NCBI GenBank assembly: GCA_029204045.2
Contig: JAQNDB010000285.1
Coordinates: forward strand, 1-64,000
DNA from: Tillandsia leiboldiana
Taxonomy: Eukaryota > Streptophyta > Magnoliopsida > Poales > Bromeliaceae
Direction of reading: 5' to 3'
Length of the DNA stretch: 64,000 nucleotides
In this document: piece by piece, positions 29,758-41,350 of the stretch
Layout of the letters: each line of letters opens with the position of its first letter
Position numbering within the stretch: position 1 is the stretch's first letter
Program-made: the position numbers and the translations under genes
The notes under the pieces: model-generated
Told to the model about the DNA's origin: nothing
What the model saw: the letters and a program-made list of their open reading frames with translations, nothing else
The model's database searches: none

Positions 29758-32188
29758 TGTCACCCCCCGGGGGTTTTATTTTAGCGGAAACGATGCACAA
29801 AAGTAAGCGTAAGGCGCGTACAAATTTTTTTGTTTAAAACCTCCTTCCCCGGCGCGTGCCCAGACCCGCCGCATATACAGATTTACTCGAAAATCGGGCA
29901 GAGTCTCCTCTGTATATGCACGGCGTCGCGGCTATTACAACAGTCAAACACAAGCAATCATTTTCCATTTAATCACAACAGTTCGGAGTCTAACTGTGCA
30001 TGAAGACTAAACAATGCCCGTGGCCAGTCAAGTTGAAAGGATAAACTCACAGTTTTGAAAACAGGCCCACACGGCCTCAGGTTTCGAAAACAGATTGGAA
30101 AACGGCATAAATCCACAGGGTCTGGAAAACGGGCCCACACGACCCTAGAATTTTGAAAACGGTTTTCGAAGTCCTTTTTCTCTTGTTTTCTAGTTGGTTT
30201 GTTTAGAAAACGGCCAAACGGGAATAATAAAGGAAACAGTAGTGCATATCCAGAACGAAAGTAATCAACATCCACACGACCCCACAAGGGTATCGAGAAC
30301 CACACAGTAACCTACAATACCAAATGAAATGCAGAGAAAGTAAAGAAAATGGCAGACTAGGGCTCCCACAGCCCGACTGCTCCCACCTCGGCCTCACCGT
30401 CGCCTACCTCTCACCCCTGGAGGTACCTGTCACAGAGTGGGTAGTCAGCGACACTATCATGATAAAAATACTAAAGCAGTAAGGTAATACCAAGCCACAA
30501 AAGTAAGACTAGCCGGAGCAACCACTCTACACATAAAGGTAACTCGCAACCACCTGTACCACCTGTGACACCTGTAACCCCGGTAACACCTGTAACACCT
30601 GACCTCGTCGGGCACCAATCCCGGCAGGTCGCACACCTGACCTCGTCGGGCACCAATCCCGACAGGTCGCACTGCTCACACCTTGGTGCCTCGAACCCCA
30701 CACCTACGGGGGCCCCACTACATCCCCTCGTGGGTAACACGGGTCGGAGACCGCCTTTCCGGAAAAGAGCACCCTTAGCGGTGGCCAGACCGCGGGTGCG
30801 CGTGTCGCAACTCGAGCATAGTAACCAAGACACGGGGTAATATAGTAAATCATAGAAACCGTCAGCGTTAGTACCGATTAACATGTAATTAAAATCCCTT
30901 TCGGAATACTAACACTATACTAAGTCTCGACCTAAAACCCACCTTTTCGTTGTCGCGCTCCTGACCGATGCTAGGTTCTCCCGCGTCTCGGGGTGCCCGC
31001 CCGGACCTACAAGAACCTGTCATACAGGAGTCAGTAATTCAAGACTCCGCAAGATTAAAAGACTAGAACACCCGGCGCGCCCCCCCCCCCCCCCCCTCGC
31101 GCACAATCCGTACACGTACGCGCCCGGCCCCGCGCGGCTGGGCGGCGTACCACCTGCGTGCGGCGCCGCCCGCATGCGGCGCCGCCCACATGTGGGTGCG
31201 CGCGGCGCTGCCCGCATGCGGGCGCGTGCAGCGTCGCCCGCATGCGGGCACGCGCCGCCCGCATGCGGCGCTGCCCGCATGCGGGCGCGCGCGGCGCCGC
31301 CCGCATGCGGGAGCATGCGGCGCCGCCCGCATGCGGATGCATGCGGCGCCGCCCTCATGCGGCGCTGCCCGCATGCGGGCGCATGCGGCGCCGCCCGCAT
31401 GCGGCGCTGCCCGCATGCGGGAGCATGCGGCGACGCCCGCATGCGGCGCCGCCCGCATGCGTGGCTCCGTGCGTGCCGGCTCCGGTGACGGCGCCGACTC
31501 CGGTGACGGCGCCGACCCTCCTCCTCCCTTTGCCTAAGAGAACCAAGAAAATACCCAATCAAGAACCCTAAGTTATGCTCACCTTGGTTTCGTCGGCTAG
31601 GGTTGATCTAGGGGATGATCGTCCTGTTCTTGCGTGCCCGGTAACGAAGGGTATGCCGGCAATCTTCCCTCTCCTCGATCGCTCCGCCTTGTTTCTCCAC
31701 TCGATCGGTTGGGAAAAAGAAAGGTTGGGGAAGTGCGTTCCTCGTTGCGCTTGGGATTGCGTACGCCTAAGGTGAGGGGAGTTGTAACTGTCGTAACCCT
31801 GTTTCCCCACGACATGAAAATGGCGGGAGCGGTTAGGATGGCGGGAGCGGTTAGGATGAGGAATGGGAATGAACCCATTTCAAGTCAAAAGCAGGTAATA
31901 AGTCTGGTGCGAACCGGGGTCCGGTCTGCCTGAAAAACCGCGCTGATCGCCTGAACCGCTAGCCACCTTCCGGAATTTATTCTGGGAGATTCCGGCGTCG
32001 GAATTCAAAACCGACTGCGCCGCCGTTCTCCGTTTCGCGAGCTTTATTGACTAAAAATACCCGCGAGCCCCGACGGTCTGCCCGGAAACAAGGAATTATT
32101 AGATCACCCTCCGGGCCCCCGAAACGAATTGCGAAATAAAGAAAACCAAAAGTATACCCAAAAACATTTTAAACCAGCGGCTACTACA
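29758..32188 (-). repeat. Element B 5' LTR
   Basis: 2,431 bp, colinear with 10237-12596. The terminal CGTGACA reads GGTGACA, a substitution in the LTR end. It includes the G17 run (31080-31096) and a longer 16-bp minisatellite (31145-31470). Confidence 0.9.
31145..31470 (-). repeat. 16-bp minisatellite, element B 5' LTR
   Basis: Same CGCATGCGG/CGCCGCC units as 11645-11870, with more copies and different insertions. Confidence 0.85.
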
Positions 32189-33514
32189 CAACCGGAGCTC
32201 CGTGGGGCGAAAAAGGGATTACTGTTCATCCCTGTACGGCCGCACCACCACGCGGTCCACAGGACGCGGCGTGCACCCGGCGCACGACTCCCGGGCCCAC
32301 GGGGCGCGAACCCGTGGCACGAATGCGTGCGCCAGGCCGCGCGGTCCACAGGATCCGGCGTGCACCCGGCGCACGGCTTCCAGACCCAGGGGCGCGGACC
32401 CTGCGCACGAATCCGTGCGCCAGGCCGTGCAGTCCACCGGTCGGGCGTACACCCGGTGCACGCCTCCACAGCCCAACTCCGTGGACCCGGCGCGCGCTTC
32501 AGCTCATGCGCGGCCCGGCCCATGCCGCAGCGGTCTACCGCTGCGGCGTGCGCCTGGTCTGCACCGCTGCCGGCTCGCGCCGTGGACCCGGTCCACGCCT
32601 GGACCCGTGCACCGATCTTCAGCCTGAAAGCCCGTAAGGTCCGTTTTTGGCCCGTTTCGCCCCGTTTTTGAGTGTTTTTGATTGCGACGCTGTTTTTAAC
32701 ATTATTTTCTTACTGTAGTTCTTTTCGAGCACAAGGTGGGAGTGTTTTAACTAGAGTTTTCCGCACATCTTCTTCTTCGCGTTTCAGGTGGGTACACTCT
32801 TAGAATCCCTTTGTGCGCACTATCGCTATTTTCATGTTTACCATGTTGTGGGTTTTCGTTCGAGACTTAGTGTGGGACTTGTCGAAAGCTGTTGATGATC
32901 ACCAATTATTCGTTTAACCGTACTAATGTTGATAGTCTTTATGGTTTTTATTATTGTGTTATACATTGTGTACTTGGTTACTATGCTCGAGGCTGCAGAA
33001 TGCGCACCCGCGGTTTGCCCACCGCAAAGTGTGCGTTTTTTCAAAAAAGTGGTCGATGACCCGTGTATACCCACGAGGTGACATAGTGGGGGCCCCCGTA
33101 GGTGGGGGGTTTGAGGCGCCAAGGTGTGAGCGGTGCGACCCGTCGGGGTAGGTGCTCGACGTGGTCAGGTTTTGCAGGTGTTTGTGGTTTACTTTCCCTC
33201 TTGGGAGGGTGGTCAGGTTTTGCAGGTGTTAGTATTTTATTTTCCCTCTTGGGAGGGCGGTTGCTGCGGATAGTCTTACGGTTGGCTTTACTACTTTTTC
33301 CTGCTTTATGATTAGTATTATCGTGTCGCTGACTTCCTACTCCGTGACAGGTTCCTTCAGGGGTGAGAGCTAGGCAACGGTGAGGCCGGGTCAGGAGCTT
33401 TCGGGTCCATCGAGACCTCAGACTGTATTTTTTCTCATTTCTTTCGCATTTCATTTACTACTTGTAGACTATTGTGTGGTTCTCGATACCCTCGTGGAGT
33501 CGGTGTGGATATCT
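32189..33514 (+). repeat. A' : diverged A-family LTR fragment
   Basis: Colinear with about 1335-2660 of the A LTR but clearly diverged. It has a minisatellite (GTGCACCCGG-like phrase at 32271, 32360 and 32447), a transcribed-region segment, the hairpin (CGCAC 33003-33007 / GTGCG 33031-33035) and a TTTTTTCAAAAAA palindrome (33036-33048) at the place of CTTTTCCGGAAAAG. It is cut on the left by B and on the right by C. It does not continue A's broken 3' LTR, because it restarts more than 1 kb upstream of that break. Confidence 0.8.
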
Positions 33515-33563
33515 GTCACGCCCCGGGTGTAAACCAGAACCCGGGCTCGTCCACAGATCCGCC

Positions 33564-33589
33564 GTGCACACGGTATTTCCCGTGTACAC
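33564..33589 (-). other. Hairpin near C LTR end
   Basis: GTGCACACGG and CCGTGTACAC pair over ten positions with one wobble around a six-base loop. It occupies a place comparable to the two-tier hairpin of A, B and D but has different sequence. Confidence 0.6.
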
Positions 33590-34240
33590 GAAGCGCTGGT
33601 AACCTGCTCAGATATAAATGAAATAATACAGGAGCATAAAAACAGAGCTAAACTAAAACTAGTACATCTCAGACAAATGCTGGAAATAAAAGTACAATAA
33701 TCTCTCAAATATATACATGTGTCTCTCCCAGCTCACGAAATAAATACAACCAGCTGGCCGCAGCCAAACCCAAAATAAAAGAAAATACAACCGTCTGAGT
33801 GTACAGGGGATACAACAAAACTACTAAACTCGAGCTCGGGGTAGTAGCTATCTAGTCAGCGATCCTCTTACCTCGATCCTAGGAAGAGGGTCCCACAACT
33901 CCAGCAGATGACTCTGCAAAATAAAGGGGACAAGAAAAGGGAAAACAGTGGGGGTCAGAACTACTATAAAAACAGTAGCCTCCCCTAGTGGGTAAACCTC
34001 TATCTCAGACCTGCCCACTAGGACTACTAGAGGCGGAAAATAAAACAAGGTGGTGAGCTATACATATAACAACTGATAAAAGCTACCACTAAGATGCCTC
34101 TAAAGTAATAAGCTAAAAGAGTAGCTAAATGCATGCATCAGAGTATACATATGCCTGCCTGGGTAACCCAATCTAGACACCGGTGAATACTGGTACTGCC
34201 TGCTATGCCTACTAACTCACAACTCAGCTGCGGGATGCAG

Positions 34241-34391
34241 ACCGGTTCCTGACCGACACGGTCCCATCCCAGAGGCAACATACCGGCTCCTGACCGGCAC
34301 GGTCATAAGTACTGCAACAGACCGGCTCCTGACCGGCACGGTCACAAGTACTGCAACAGACCGGCTCCTGACCGGCACGGTCACAAGTACT
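34241..34391 (-). repeat. 39-bp tandem repeats in C LTR
   Basis: CCGGCTCCTGACCGGCACGG recurs at 34283, 34322 and 34361, with a diverged unit before it. Each unit can pair GACCG with CGGTC. Confidence 0.8.
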
Positions 34392-35944
34392 TTGATCTAG
34401 TAGGACTGGACCAAGACTCTAATTAAGTGGGAAAATCCCATCCACTAAAGAAGTCCCGATCCCCTATCCCCAAATCTGATGCACTAATAACAGTCCGGTC
34501 GACCGCCCGAAATCCGCGGTTGCCGCGAGTACCCTGTCCTCAAACCTGCCTGTCCCCAAATCCCAAAGCTGACTACACTATCCCAGTCCCTGCTCTAATT
34601 AGAGCATACTATCCCCTATGTCTAATTGACCGGAGAAAGAATAAAACATGGTTTCTCCAAAGTCAATTCCAGCATGTTAGTGTAGCAGAAAAGGGTGGCC
34701 TAACTAGGTGACCATACAAGCATGCCAAGTCCTTTATTTGATAACATGATCTTAGTGTTCTAATTCTTAAATGAATTACAAAATGCCTTGTTTTAATATC
34801 TAAAGTACTAACAAGCTATTAGTTATTTCATTCACATGCATAAGTCCCCCAATGACACAAAAAGCATAATATGGTTTAAGCAGATTATTTCCAATAGATG
34901 TAGATGATTTATCCTTTTTCCCCAGAAATGTTAATCCACTAATAGCTAGTCCTTCTAAAGATGCAAGTGCTAACAGCCAAACCGCACTTTCATACAAGCA
35001 TGCTAGGTTCGATCCACTGATACCACTTTCAACAAGATATAGGAAACACTTTTAGTATGCCTAGTGGGTGATCGAAAGTAAGAGGTGATAACGGTACCCA
35101 CCTCGAGCGCTAAATCCCGATCCAAAAGCGAAACCCACGCTCGGTCCAAAAAGTCACAGCCACACTGCACAATATATCCCAAAGGAACAAACACAATTTA
35201 AACATACAAAGTTCCCAAAATCTGCCCACAATTACCACAGTCCAGAGTTTCTCAATTTTCACCTGCAAAGAACGCCCGGAAAAATCCAAGATAAATATTG
35301 TCGCGATCCTCGCGACGAACCCGTCGAAACGAGTACCTGCACGTTCAAATCTGATTTTTCTACGCTGAGTAACAAATTCTGCAAGTGGAACACCCCAAAC
35401 CAAACTGTCCAGAAAATCTGTGTTAAAGAACCACAGCGAAAGGAGATTTTCACCTTCGAGAGAAATCCAAAAAAATCTTAGAACAATCCAGGAGACTCCT
35501 TGTGGACTGTAGATGAAAAATGCCTTTTGAACTGCCTCGATCCGACGTCCGAGCGAAAAGATACGGCTAGAACACCGCGGTGCTGTCTAAAAATCCGCGA
35601 AGAAAAATGGGTCAAATGGGTCCTCAGAAAACTCCAAGGTTAGCACGGAAAATGAGGAACCTCGAACACAGAAGTTGAAGTCCTACCTATCGTGAGTCCA
35701 ACGGTGCAAGAATCGGCGAAATCCGAAGTCGGGGTGAGTCGGGGGAGCCCAAACACTGAGAAGGGGCAAAGCGGGTCGCCGGAGAACAAGCGTCGCGCCG
35801 CGCCGTAAAATCACGAACCTCGGGAAACGTGCCACCAAAAATCTCCAAAGTCCTCCAATGGATAGTGCACTGCGTGAGGGGAAAATCTTCTGAAGGAGTC
35901 TCAGTGAAAAAAGCTCAAAAGCTCGAAGAAGAACCAAAGGAAGC

Positions 35945-36461
35945 CTATTTATAGGCTCAGCCAACCATGTGAAGTGGGCCGGATTTTCGGGCGCAAGATT
36001 CGGGCGCATTGCGCCCGAAAACCCGGTTGGATAGTCCCCGTCCGACGCGCCCGAAAGTCCCAAGTGATGCCACGTCACCCTACAACAGGGAACAGCGGTG
36101 CAGAGGACCCGCTGCGCGCCACGCGTCCCCCCGCGGTCAGCGGGGGTAGGTACGGCCCGCCAATGGCGGGCCGACGCGTGGCCCGCACTCGAGTGCCCGA
36201 CAGGCCGCCTGGCGCCCCCCTGCGCGCTCCGTACCGAGGCGCCCCCGCCGTGGACCGCGTCTTCGTGAGCCAGCCTATACCCTGCTGCCACGTGTCCTAC
36301 GCCCGGTCCACCTGAAGCTGCACAAGCTCGCTGGGCCGCGCCGCGTGCGCCAACCACTACGCGCACGCCACGCGTCCCCCCCCCCCCGGCGGTCCATGCA
36401 CCGCCGCGCCACCCCGTGGACCGAGCTGCGTGAGCCGGCCAATGATAGGCCGCCACGTGGC
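35945..36461 (-). promoter_or_regulatory. Element C promoter: TATA box and G-boxes
   Basis: CTATAAATAG (minus strand, 35945-35954) with three ACGT-core boxes upstream: GCCACGTCA (36069-36077), GCCACGTGTC (36287-36296) and the palindrome GCCACGTGGC (36452-36461). Such boxes bind plant bZIP/bHLH factors; a regulatory role here is inferred. Confidence 0.6.
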
Positions 36462-36787
36462 TCAGGCCGGTCCATGGTCACCCCCCATGCACCGAAAATC
36501 CCCGAAAACTTCCGGAAGCCCGTTTTTGGTCATCCGGACTCCAAATTTAACAAGCAAATAGCCGTTTTCAAGCGTTTTTCCGCGCTGAATCCAAATCCAA
36601 CCTCAGATTGGCCCGAAACCTTTTCTAAAATTCGACAAATGCAGCCGAAGGCCAAATCAGCTATCAATGTCTCACAAGGTCCATCTGTGGCATCCCTTTT
36701 GATGCACCATTGTCCAGACACACCAACACTAGGTGTTCTACACAGTGGATTCATCGAAAAGTTGCATGGGAAAAGCAGAACACTACA

Positions 36788-36801
36788 TCCTCCCCCACAA
36801 G
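36788..36801 (-). other. Polypurine tract of element C
   Basis: TTGTGGGGGAGGA on the minus strand, directly before the 3' LTR start. Confidence 0.8.
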
Positions 36802-36806
36802 AAAAA

Positions 36807-36822
36807 GTTTCGTCCTCGAAAC
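36807..36822 (-). other. Hairpin just after C pol stop codon
   Basis: GTTTCG/CGAAAC around a four-base loop, twelve bases after the stop. It matches the stop-codon hairpins of A, B and D. Confidence 0.7.
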
Positions 36823-36834
36823 AAAAGTCATACC

Positions 36835-39355
36835 TCAAGTAGGGGCCTCGAACAAGTGGGGGTAAGCATCCATCATCGCTGACTCCAGCTCCCAGGTAGC
36901 CTCACGCTCATCATGACTGCTCCAGAGGATCTTCACATAAGGGATGGCCCGACTGCGCAACTCCCTAACCTCACGGTCCAAGATCCTCAACGGCCGCTCA
37001 ACATAGCTCAGGTCCTCAGCAACCTCCAGTGGGGTGAAATCGATGATGTGGGACGGGTCATGAACATACCTCCTCAGAGTCGATACATGAAAAACATCGT
37101 GAACACCAGAAAGCCTGGGAGGAAGTGCAAGCCTGTAGGCAACTGGCCCTAAGCGCTCCAACACCTCGAAAGGTCCAATATAACGAGGGCTCAGTTTCCC
37201 ACAAATACCAAATCTCCGAATCCCCTTCGAAGGCGAGACTTTCAGAAAAACATGGTCACCCACCTGAAACTCTAAGTCTCGCCGTCGAGTATCCGCATAA
37301 CTTCTGTGTCGACTCTAGGCGGTCTCAAGGTGTCGTCGTACCAATCTGACCTTTTCCTCTGCCTCTAACAGTAGATCAGGACCCAAAGTCTTCTTCTCAC
37401 CCACGTCACTCCAATATAGGGGTGACCGACACTTGCGTCCATACAACGCTTCAAACGGAGCCATCTGGATGCTCGCTTGATAGCTGTTGTTGTACGCAAA
37501 CTCAACTAATCCCAAGTGTCGGTACCACCCTCCTCCAAAGTCCAGAACGCATGCTCTCAACATATCCTCGAGGGTCTGAATAGTGCTCTCTGACTGCCCA
37601 TCGGTCTGTGGGTGGAATGCTGTACTAAATCGGAGCTGCGTCCCCAAGGCTGTCTGTAAACTCCTCCAGAAATGCGAGCCAATCCTCGGGTCTCTATCTG
37701 ATACGATGGAAACGGGTACCCCGTGCAATCTAACCACCTCAGCCAAGTACACCTGTGCTAGACGCTCCATCGGCCAAGTCATCTGAACCGGTAAAAAGTG
37801 AGTGGACTTGGTAAGTCTGTCCACGACTACCCAGATAGCATCTGCCCCCGTCTGTGCTCTCGGCAAACCAGTGACAAAATCCATCGTAACATGTTCCCAT
37901 TTCCATTCAGGGATTGGGAGACTCTGCAACTTGCCAGCAGGTACACGATGTTCAGCCTTTAGTTGCTGACAAGTTAGACAGTGTGCTACAAATCTCCCAA
38001 TGTCTCTTTTCATCCCATTCCACCAAAACTGTGCCTTCAGGTCCCTATACAGCTTAGTCCCACCAGGATGGATGGTATAAGGTGTATAGTGGGCCTCCCT
38101 CAAGATCTGCTCTCGGATCTCTGCATCCATAGGCACACAAGCTCGGTCCCTGTACCGCAGTACTCCCGAAGCATCAACTAAAAAGTCACCTATCAAACCA
38201 GTCTGTATCTGCTCTCGAATCCTCATCAGGTGGGGGTCCTCACTCTGTCTCTCTCGAATCCTGTCCAACAGAGTGGGCTGCACGACTAGGGACATAAGTC
38301 TAGCAGAGACCCCAGGGGACACAACCTCGAGCTCTAACCGCCTCATCTGCTCAAGTAATGGCGCCTGATCGGTGATCATCAAAGATAAACTCTGTACTGC
38401 TCTCCTGCTCAGGGCATCAGCAACCACGTTGGCCTTTCCAGGATGGTATAATATGTCTACATCATAGTCCTTCAATAATTCCAACCATCTGCGCTGCCTC
38501 AAGTTGAGCTCCTTCTGTGTGAACAGGTATTTCAAGCTCTTGTGGTCGGTGTAAATCTCGCAGTGCTCCCCATACAGGTAGTGGCGCCATAACTTTAGTG
38601 CGAAAATCACTGCAGCTAGCTCCAAGTCATGGGTAGGGTAATTCTTTTCATAATCCTTCAATTGCCGAGAGGCATAAGCAATTACCCTTCCCTCCTGCAT
38701 CAGCACGCAACCAAGTCCACTGTGCGATGCATCGCTGTAAATCACATATCCTTTCCCCATAACAGGGAGGGAAAGGATAGGAGCCGTCATCAATCTGTTC
38801 TTTAATTCCTCAAAGCTCCTCTGGCAATCCTCACTCCAAATAAACTTAATCCCTTTTCGCGTCAAACGAGTGAGGGGTGTGGAAAGTTTCGCAAAACCTT
38901 CCACAAACCGACGGTAATATCCAGCTAAGCCCATAAAGCTGCGGACCTCTGATACCGTCGTCGGTCGGAGCCAATCCCGGACTGCCTCGATCTTCGCCGG
39001 GTCTACTGCCACTCTAGCGGCTGAAATCACGTGGCCCAAAAAGACAACCTCCCGAAGCCAGAAATCACACTTAGATAACTTGGCATACAACTTCCTCTCT
39101 CTCAGAAGTTGCAGCACAATCCTCAAGTGCTCCTCGTGCTCCACATCGCTCCGGGAATAAACTAGGATGTCATCGATAAAAACAACGACGAACCGATCTA
39201 AGTATGGTCGAAAAATCTTGTTCATTAAATCCATAAAAGCAGCAGGGGCATTTGTCAATCCGAAAGGCATGACGGTAAACTCATAATGCCCGTACCGCAT
39301 CCTGAATGCTGTCTTTGGGATGTCCTCGGCCTTCACCTTCAATTGGTGGTAACCA
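36835..39355 (-). pseudogene. pol: Element C RT (second half), RNase H, integrase, chromodomain
   Basis: It continues from 50745 across Sirevirus copy 2 at the RT motif LQSG/YHQL. It contains FIDD, the RNase H YSDAS motif, the integrase HHCC and DDE residues, GPF (IGPFEVL) and a chromodomain ending EATWELESAMMDAYPHLF. One in-frame TAG at 37315-37317 replaces the Gln present in A (C-to-T change), just after integrase. The rest is open, so decay is limited apart from the insertions. Confidence 0.9.
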
Positions 39356-39656
39356 TGTTGGGTTATATGTAATATAGATCTAAATAGGGGAAAAAACACC
39401 TAGAGGGGGGTGAATAGGTGTAAACGTATAAACACTCAAAAATCGTTGCGATAAAAAACCTAATGCGGAAATAAAAATAACACGCAAGATTTTTACGTGG
39501 AAAACTCCATAACCGGAGTAAAAAACCACGGGACCGATAACACGGCGAAATCCAGTAGAATTAAAACACGTACAAGGTGATTTACCGTACACACTTACGA
39601 CTCAACCTTTTCCATACGCTCCTAGAGGATCTTCTCCGCTCGCTCCACGACGCTTC

Positions 39657-39833
39657 TCGAATCCACGATCTGCGCCCAACGCCGAATCCACGGCGTCCAA
39701 CGTCGAATCCACGACGTCCGACCGAATCCACGGTCTTCACCTAGTAGCACCCTTCGAATCCACGAACGTGCCTCGCTCCGAATCCACGAGAGCGGTTGAA
39801 CCTTGAATCCACAAGGACACGCGAATCCACGCG
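39657..39833 (-). other. Eight mini-hairpin array, copy 2 3' LTR
   Basis: All eight AATCCA loops are retained. Arms match copy 1 except the fifth (CCTTCG for CGTTCG), which introduces one mismatch. Confidence 0.85.
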
Positions 39834-40139
39834 CCGATTTTGGGGTAAATCGTTATTTTTGGGTGGTGATGATCCGCCGAATACTTAGATCAAAGATAGA
39901 TCGAAAATACCATCTAAGTATTCATTAGTTTGATTCGACTCAAGATGTGAGTATGAAAACCTAGAATCAAACTAATCAATATAGATGAAGAAACATAGAG
40001 TATTATCTAATGATTTCCTTTCTTCTCTATATGTGGATCTTAGGCCGTATAAAATGATATATGAATATGACGGCTCTTTCGATTATCGGCTTATTGCTTT
40101 TTGCTTCTTGCTTAACCCTAGAAAAAGAGTCATAGGGTC

Positions 40140-40435
40140 TATTTATAGGTTAGAAACATTTGGAAGGAGATAAGAATCAAAAACCTAACATTTCTGGAAT
40201 TTTAACGGACGGCGATCCGGATCGGATTTGGGCGATCCGGATTGCAGTAGCAAGAAAGACGGTTTCCAGAAAAACAATCGTTCGGGATCCGGATCGGAAT
40301 GCCTGATCCGGATCGTTCATACAATTCAGAAAACTCAACGTTCGGGATCCGGATCGTGAGATGCTGCGATCCGGATTGAAGTGATGTATGAAACAACAAC
40401 CTTCGGGATCCGGATCGCTGGCTCTGATCCGGATC
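40140..40435 (-). promoter_or_regulatory. Sirevirus copy 2 3' LTR: TATA box and palindrome array
   Basis: CTATAAATA at 40140-40148; GATCCGGATC-type palindromes from 40214 to 40435. Confidence 0.83.
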
Positions 40436-40655
40436 CTGAACATGTCCGAACACCATTTTTTGATTTTTATGCAGTTAAAAATTCTTCCAGGTGTTTCTAC
40501 ACTACAAGAAGTATTCGGATCACCAATAAATTTTAGTTAAACATACATGATCCTTTTGAATTCTTCTTTCTTGAGATTGAGTTAAATGATCCAACTTTCT
40601 TCACCTTCAATCTTCAAGACTTGAACGAAACTACGCCAACTCAAATTCCGTAACA

Positions 40656-41350
40656 ATCTCCCCCTTTGGCGGTTTCGTGACAAAACACAGATCCACTAAA
40701 GAAAATTCAAAAAGATATTTTTGTTGCTATCACCATACAACAAAAATTTACAATGGAGATCCAAAAATTTAAAAACATGAGATATAAACTCCTAAAACAG
40801 ACTCTAGACTTAGACATCTGTACTCTCTGCACAAAGAAATCATTCTTGACAAAAAGAGATCGTTAGATACCTCAAGAATATTTAGCATTCAAAACCTAAC
40901 AGAGATAGAGTTTATGCTCACCATGACATTGAGTAATTCAGATATGTAATAAGATTACAATCAAAACATTGACATATCTTCTAAGCAATAAAATTCCAAA
41001 TGTCATAACTTTGCTTTGTTAGTAATCAAACAACTTGTTAGTAATAATACATGTCCAAATAGTTAGTCGAATAGTTAGTAGGAACATGCAACAAATCACA
41101 AGATAAAAACCAAAGTTGTGATACTTACCCTTCACCAAAGTCAAAGTTGAAGTGATACTTACCTTGATGTTCACAAATTCACATCATCATTGTTCAAGTT
41201 CTCTCTAAACTCTCTCCCCCTTTTTGTCACAAACAAAGCCAAAATTACAAAAATTTTGAGGAGAGTTAAATAGATCAGAATAAAGAAACGTGAGAGCTGA
41301 ATAATAACAAAAACGTAAAAACCTGCAAAAGAAAGATTAGAAACAAAAGT
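40656..41350 (-). other. 3' untranslated region with two polypurine tracts, copy 2
   Basis: AAAGGGGGAGAT (40656-40667) abuts the LTR; a second tract AAAAAGGGGGAGAG lies at 41212-41230. No gene seen between. Confidence 0.8.

Larger units (their letters stand above)
29532..31582 (-). other. Putative leader intron of element B
   Basis: Donor ACCAAG/GTGAGC inside the 5' LTR (31582) and acceptor CTGTACAG (29532) just before the gag ATG. The positions correspond to those in A. Confidence 0.42.
10237..32188 (-). mobile_element. Element B: Tekay-type chromovirus, inverted, split by Sirevirus copy 1
   Basis: On the minus strand the order is 5' LTR (29758-32188), primer site, gag, pol (interrupted), polypurine tract and 3' LTR (10237-12596). 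The LTRs start TGTAGTAGCC and end GGGGCGTGACA, and are related to but clearly different from those of A. In the first 600 bases compared the two LTRs differ at about seven positions, so insertion was fairly recent, yet gag-pol carries several frameshifts. The flanks do not form a target duplication (TACTA against CAACC) and come from different A-type LTRs, which suggests a recombinant. Confidence 0.88.
33515..36787 (-). repeat. Element C 3' LTR
   Basis: Read on the minus strand it starts TGTAGTGTTC and ends CCCGGGGCGTGACA. It contains a GC-rich upstream part (about 35990-36500), a TATA box (35945-35954), tandem repeats (34241-34391) and a terminal hairpin (33564-33589). No gene is seen; long GC-rich ORFs are not conserved. 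Confidence 0.85.
39356..40655 (-). repeat. Sirevirus copy 2, 3' LTR
   Basis: TGTT...AACA ends, TATA box, palindrome array and hairpin array as in copy 1, with fewer palindrome units. Confidence 0.95.

Noticed and set aside
31020..31571. Arg/Ala/His-rich ORFs in the B minisatellite
   Set aside because: Same cause: 16-bp repeat with ORFs in several frames on both strands, differing between the two LTRs.
32189..33514. A' as the missing end of A's 3' LTR
   Set aside because: It restarts at a position more than 1 kb upstream of A's break and is much more diverged from A than A's two LTRs are from each other.
35683..36456. 257-codon ORF in the C LTR
   Set aside because: It lies across the promoter and a C-rich tract, has low-complexity composition and no domain.
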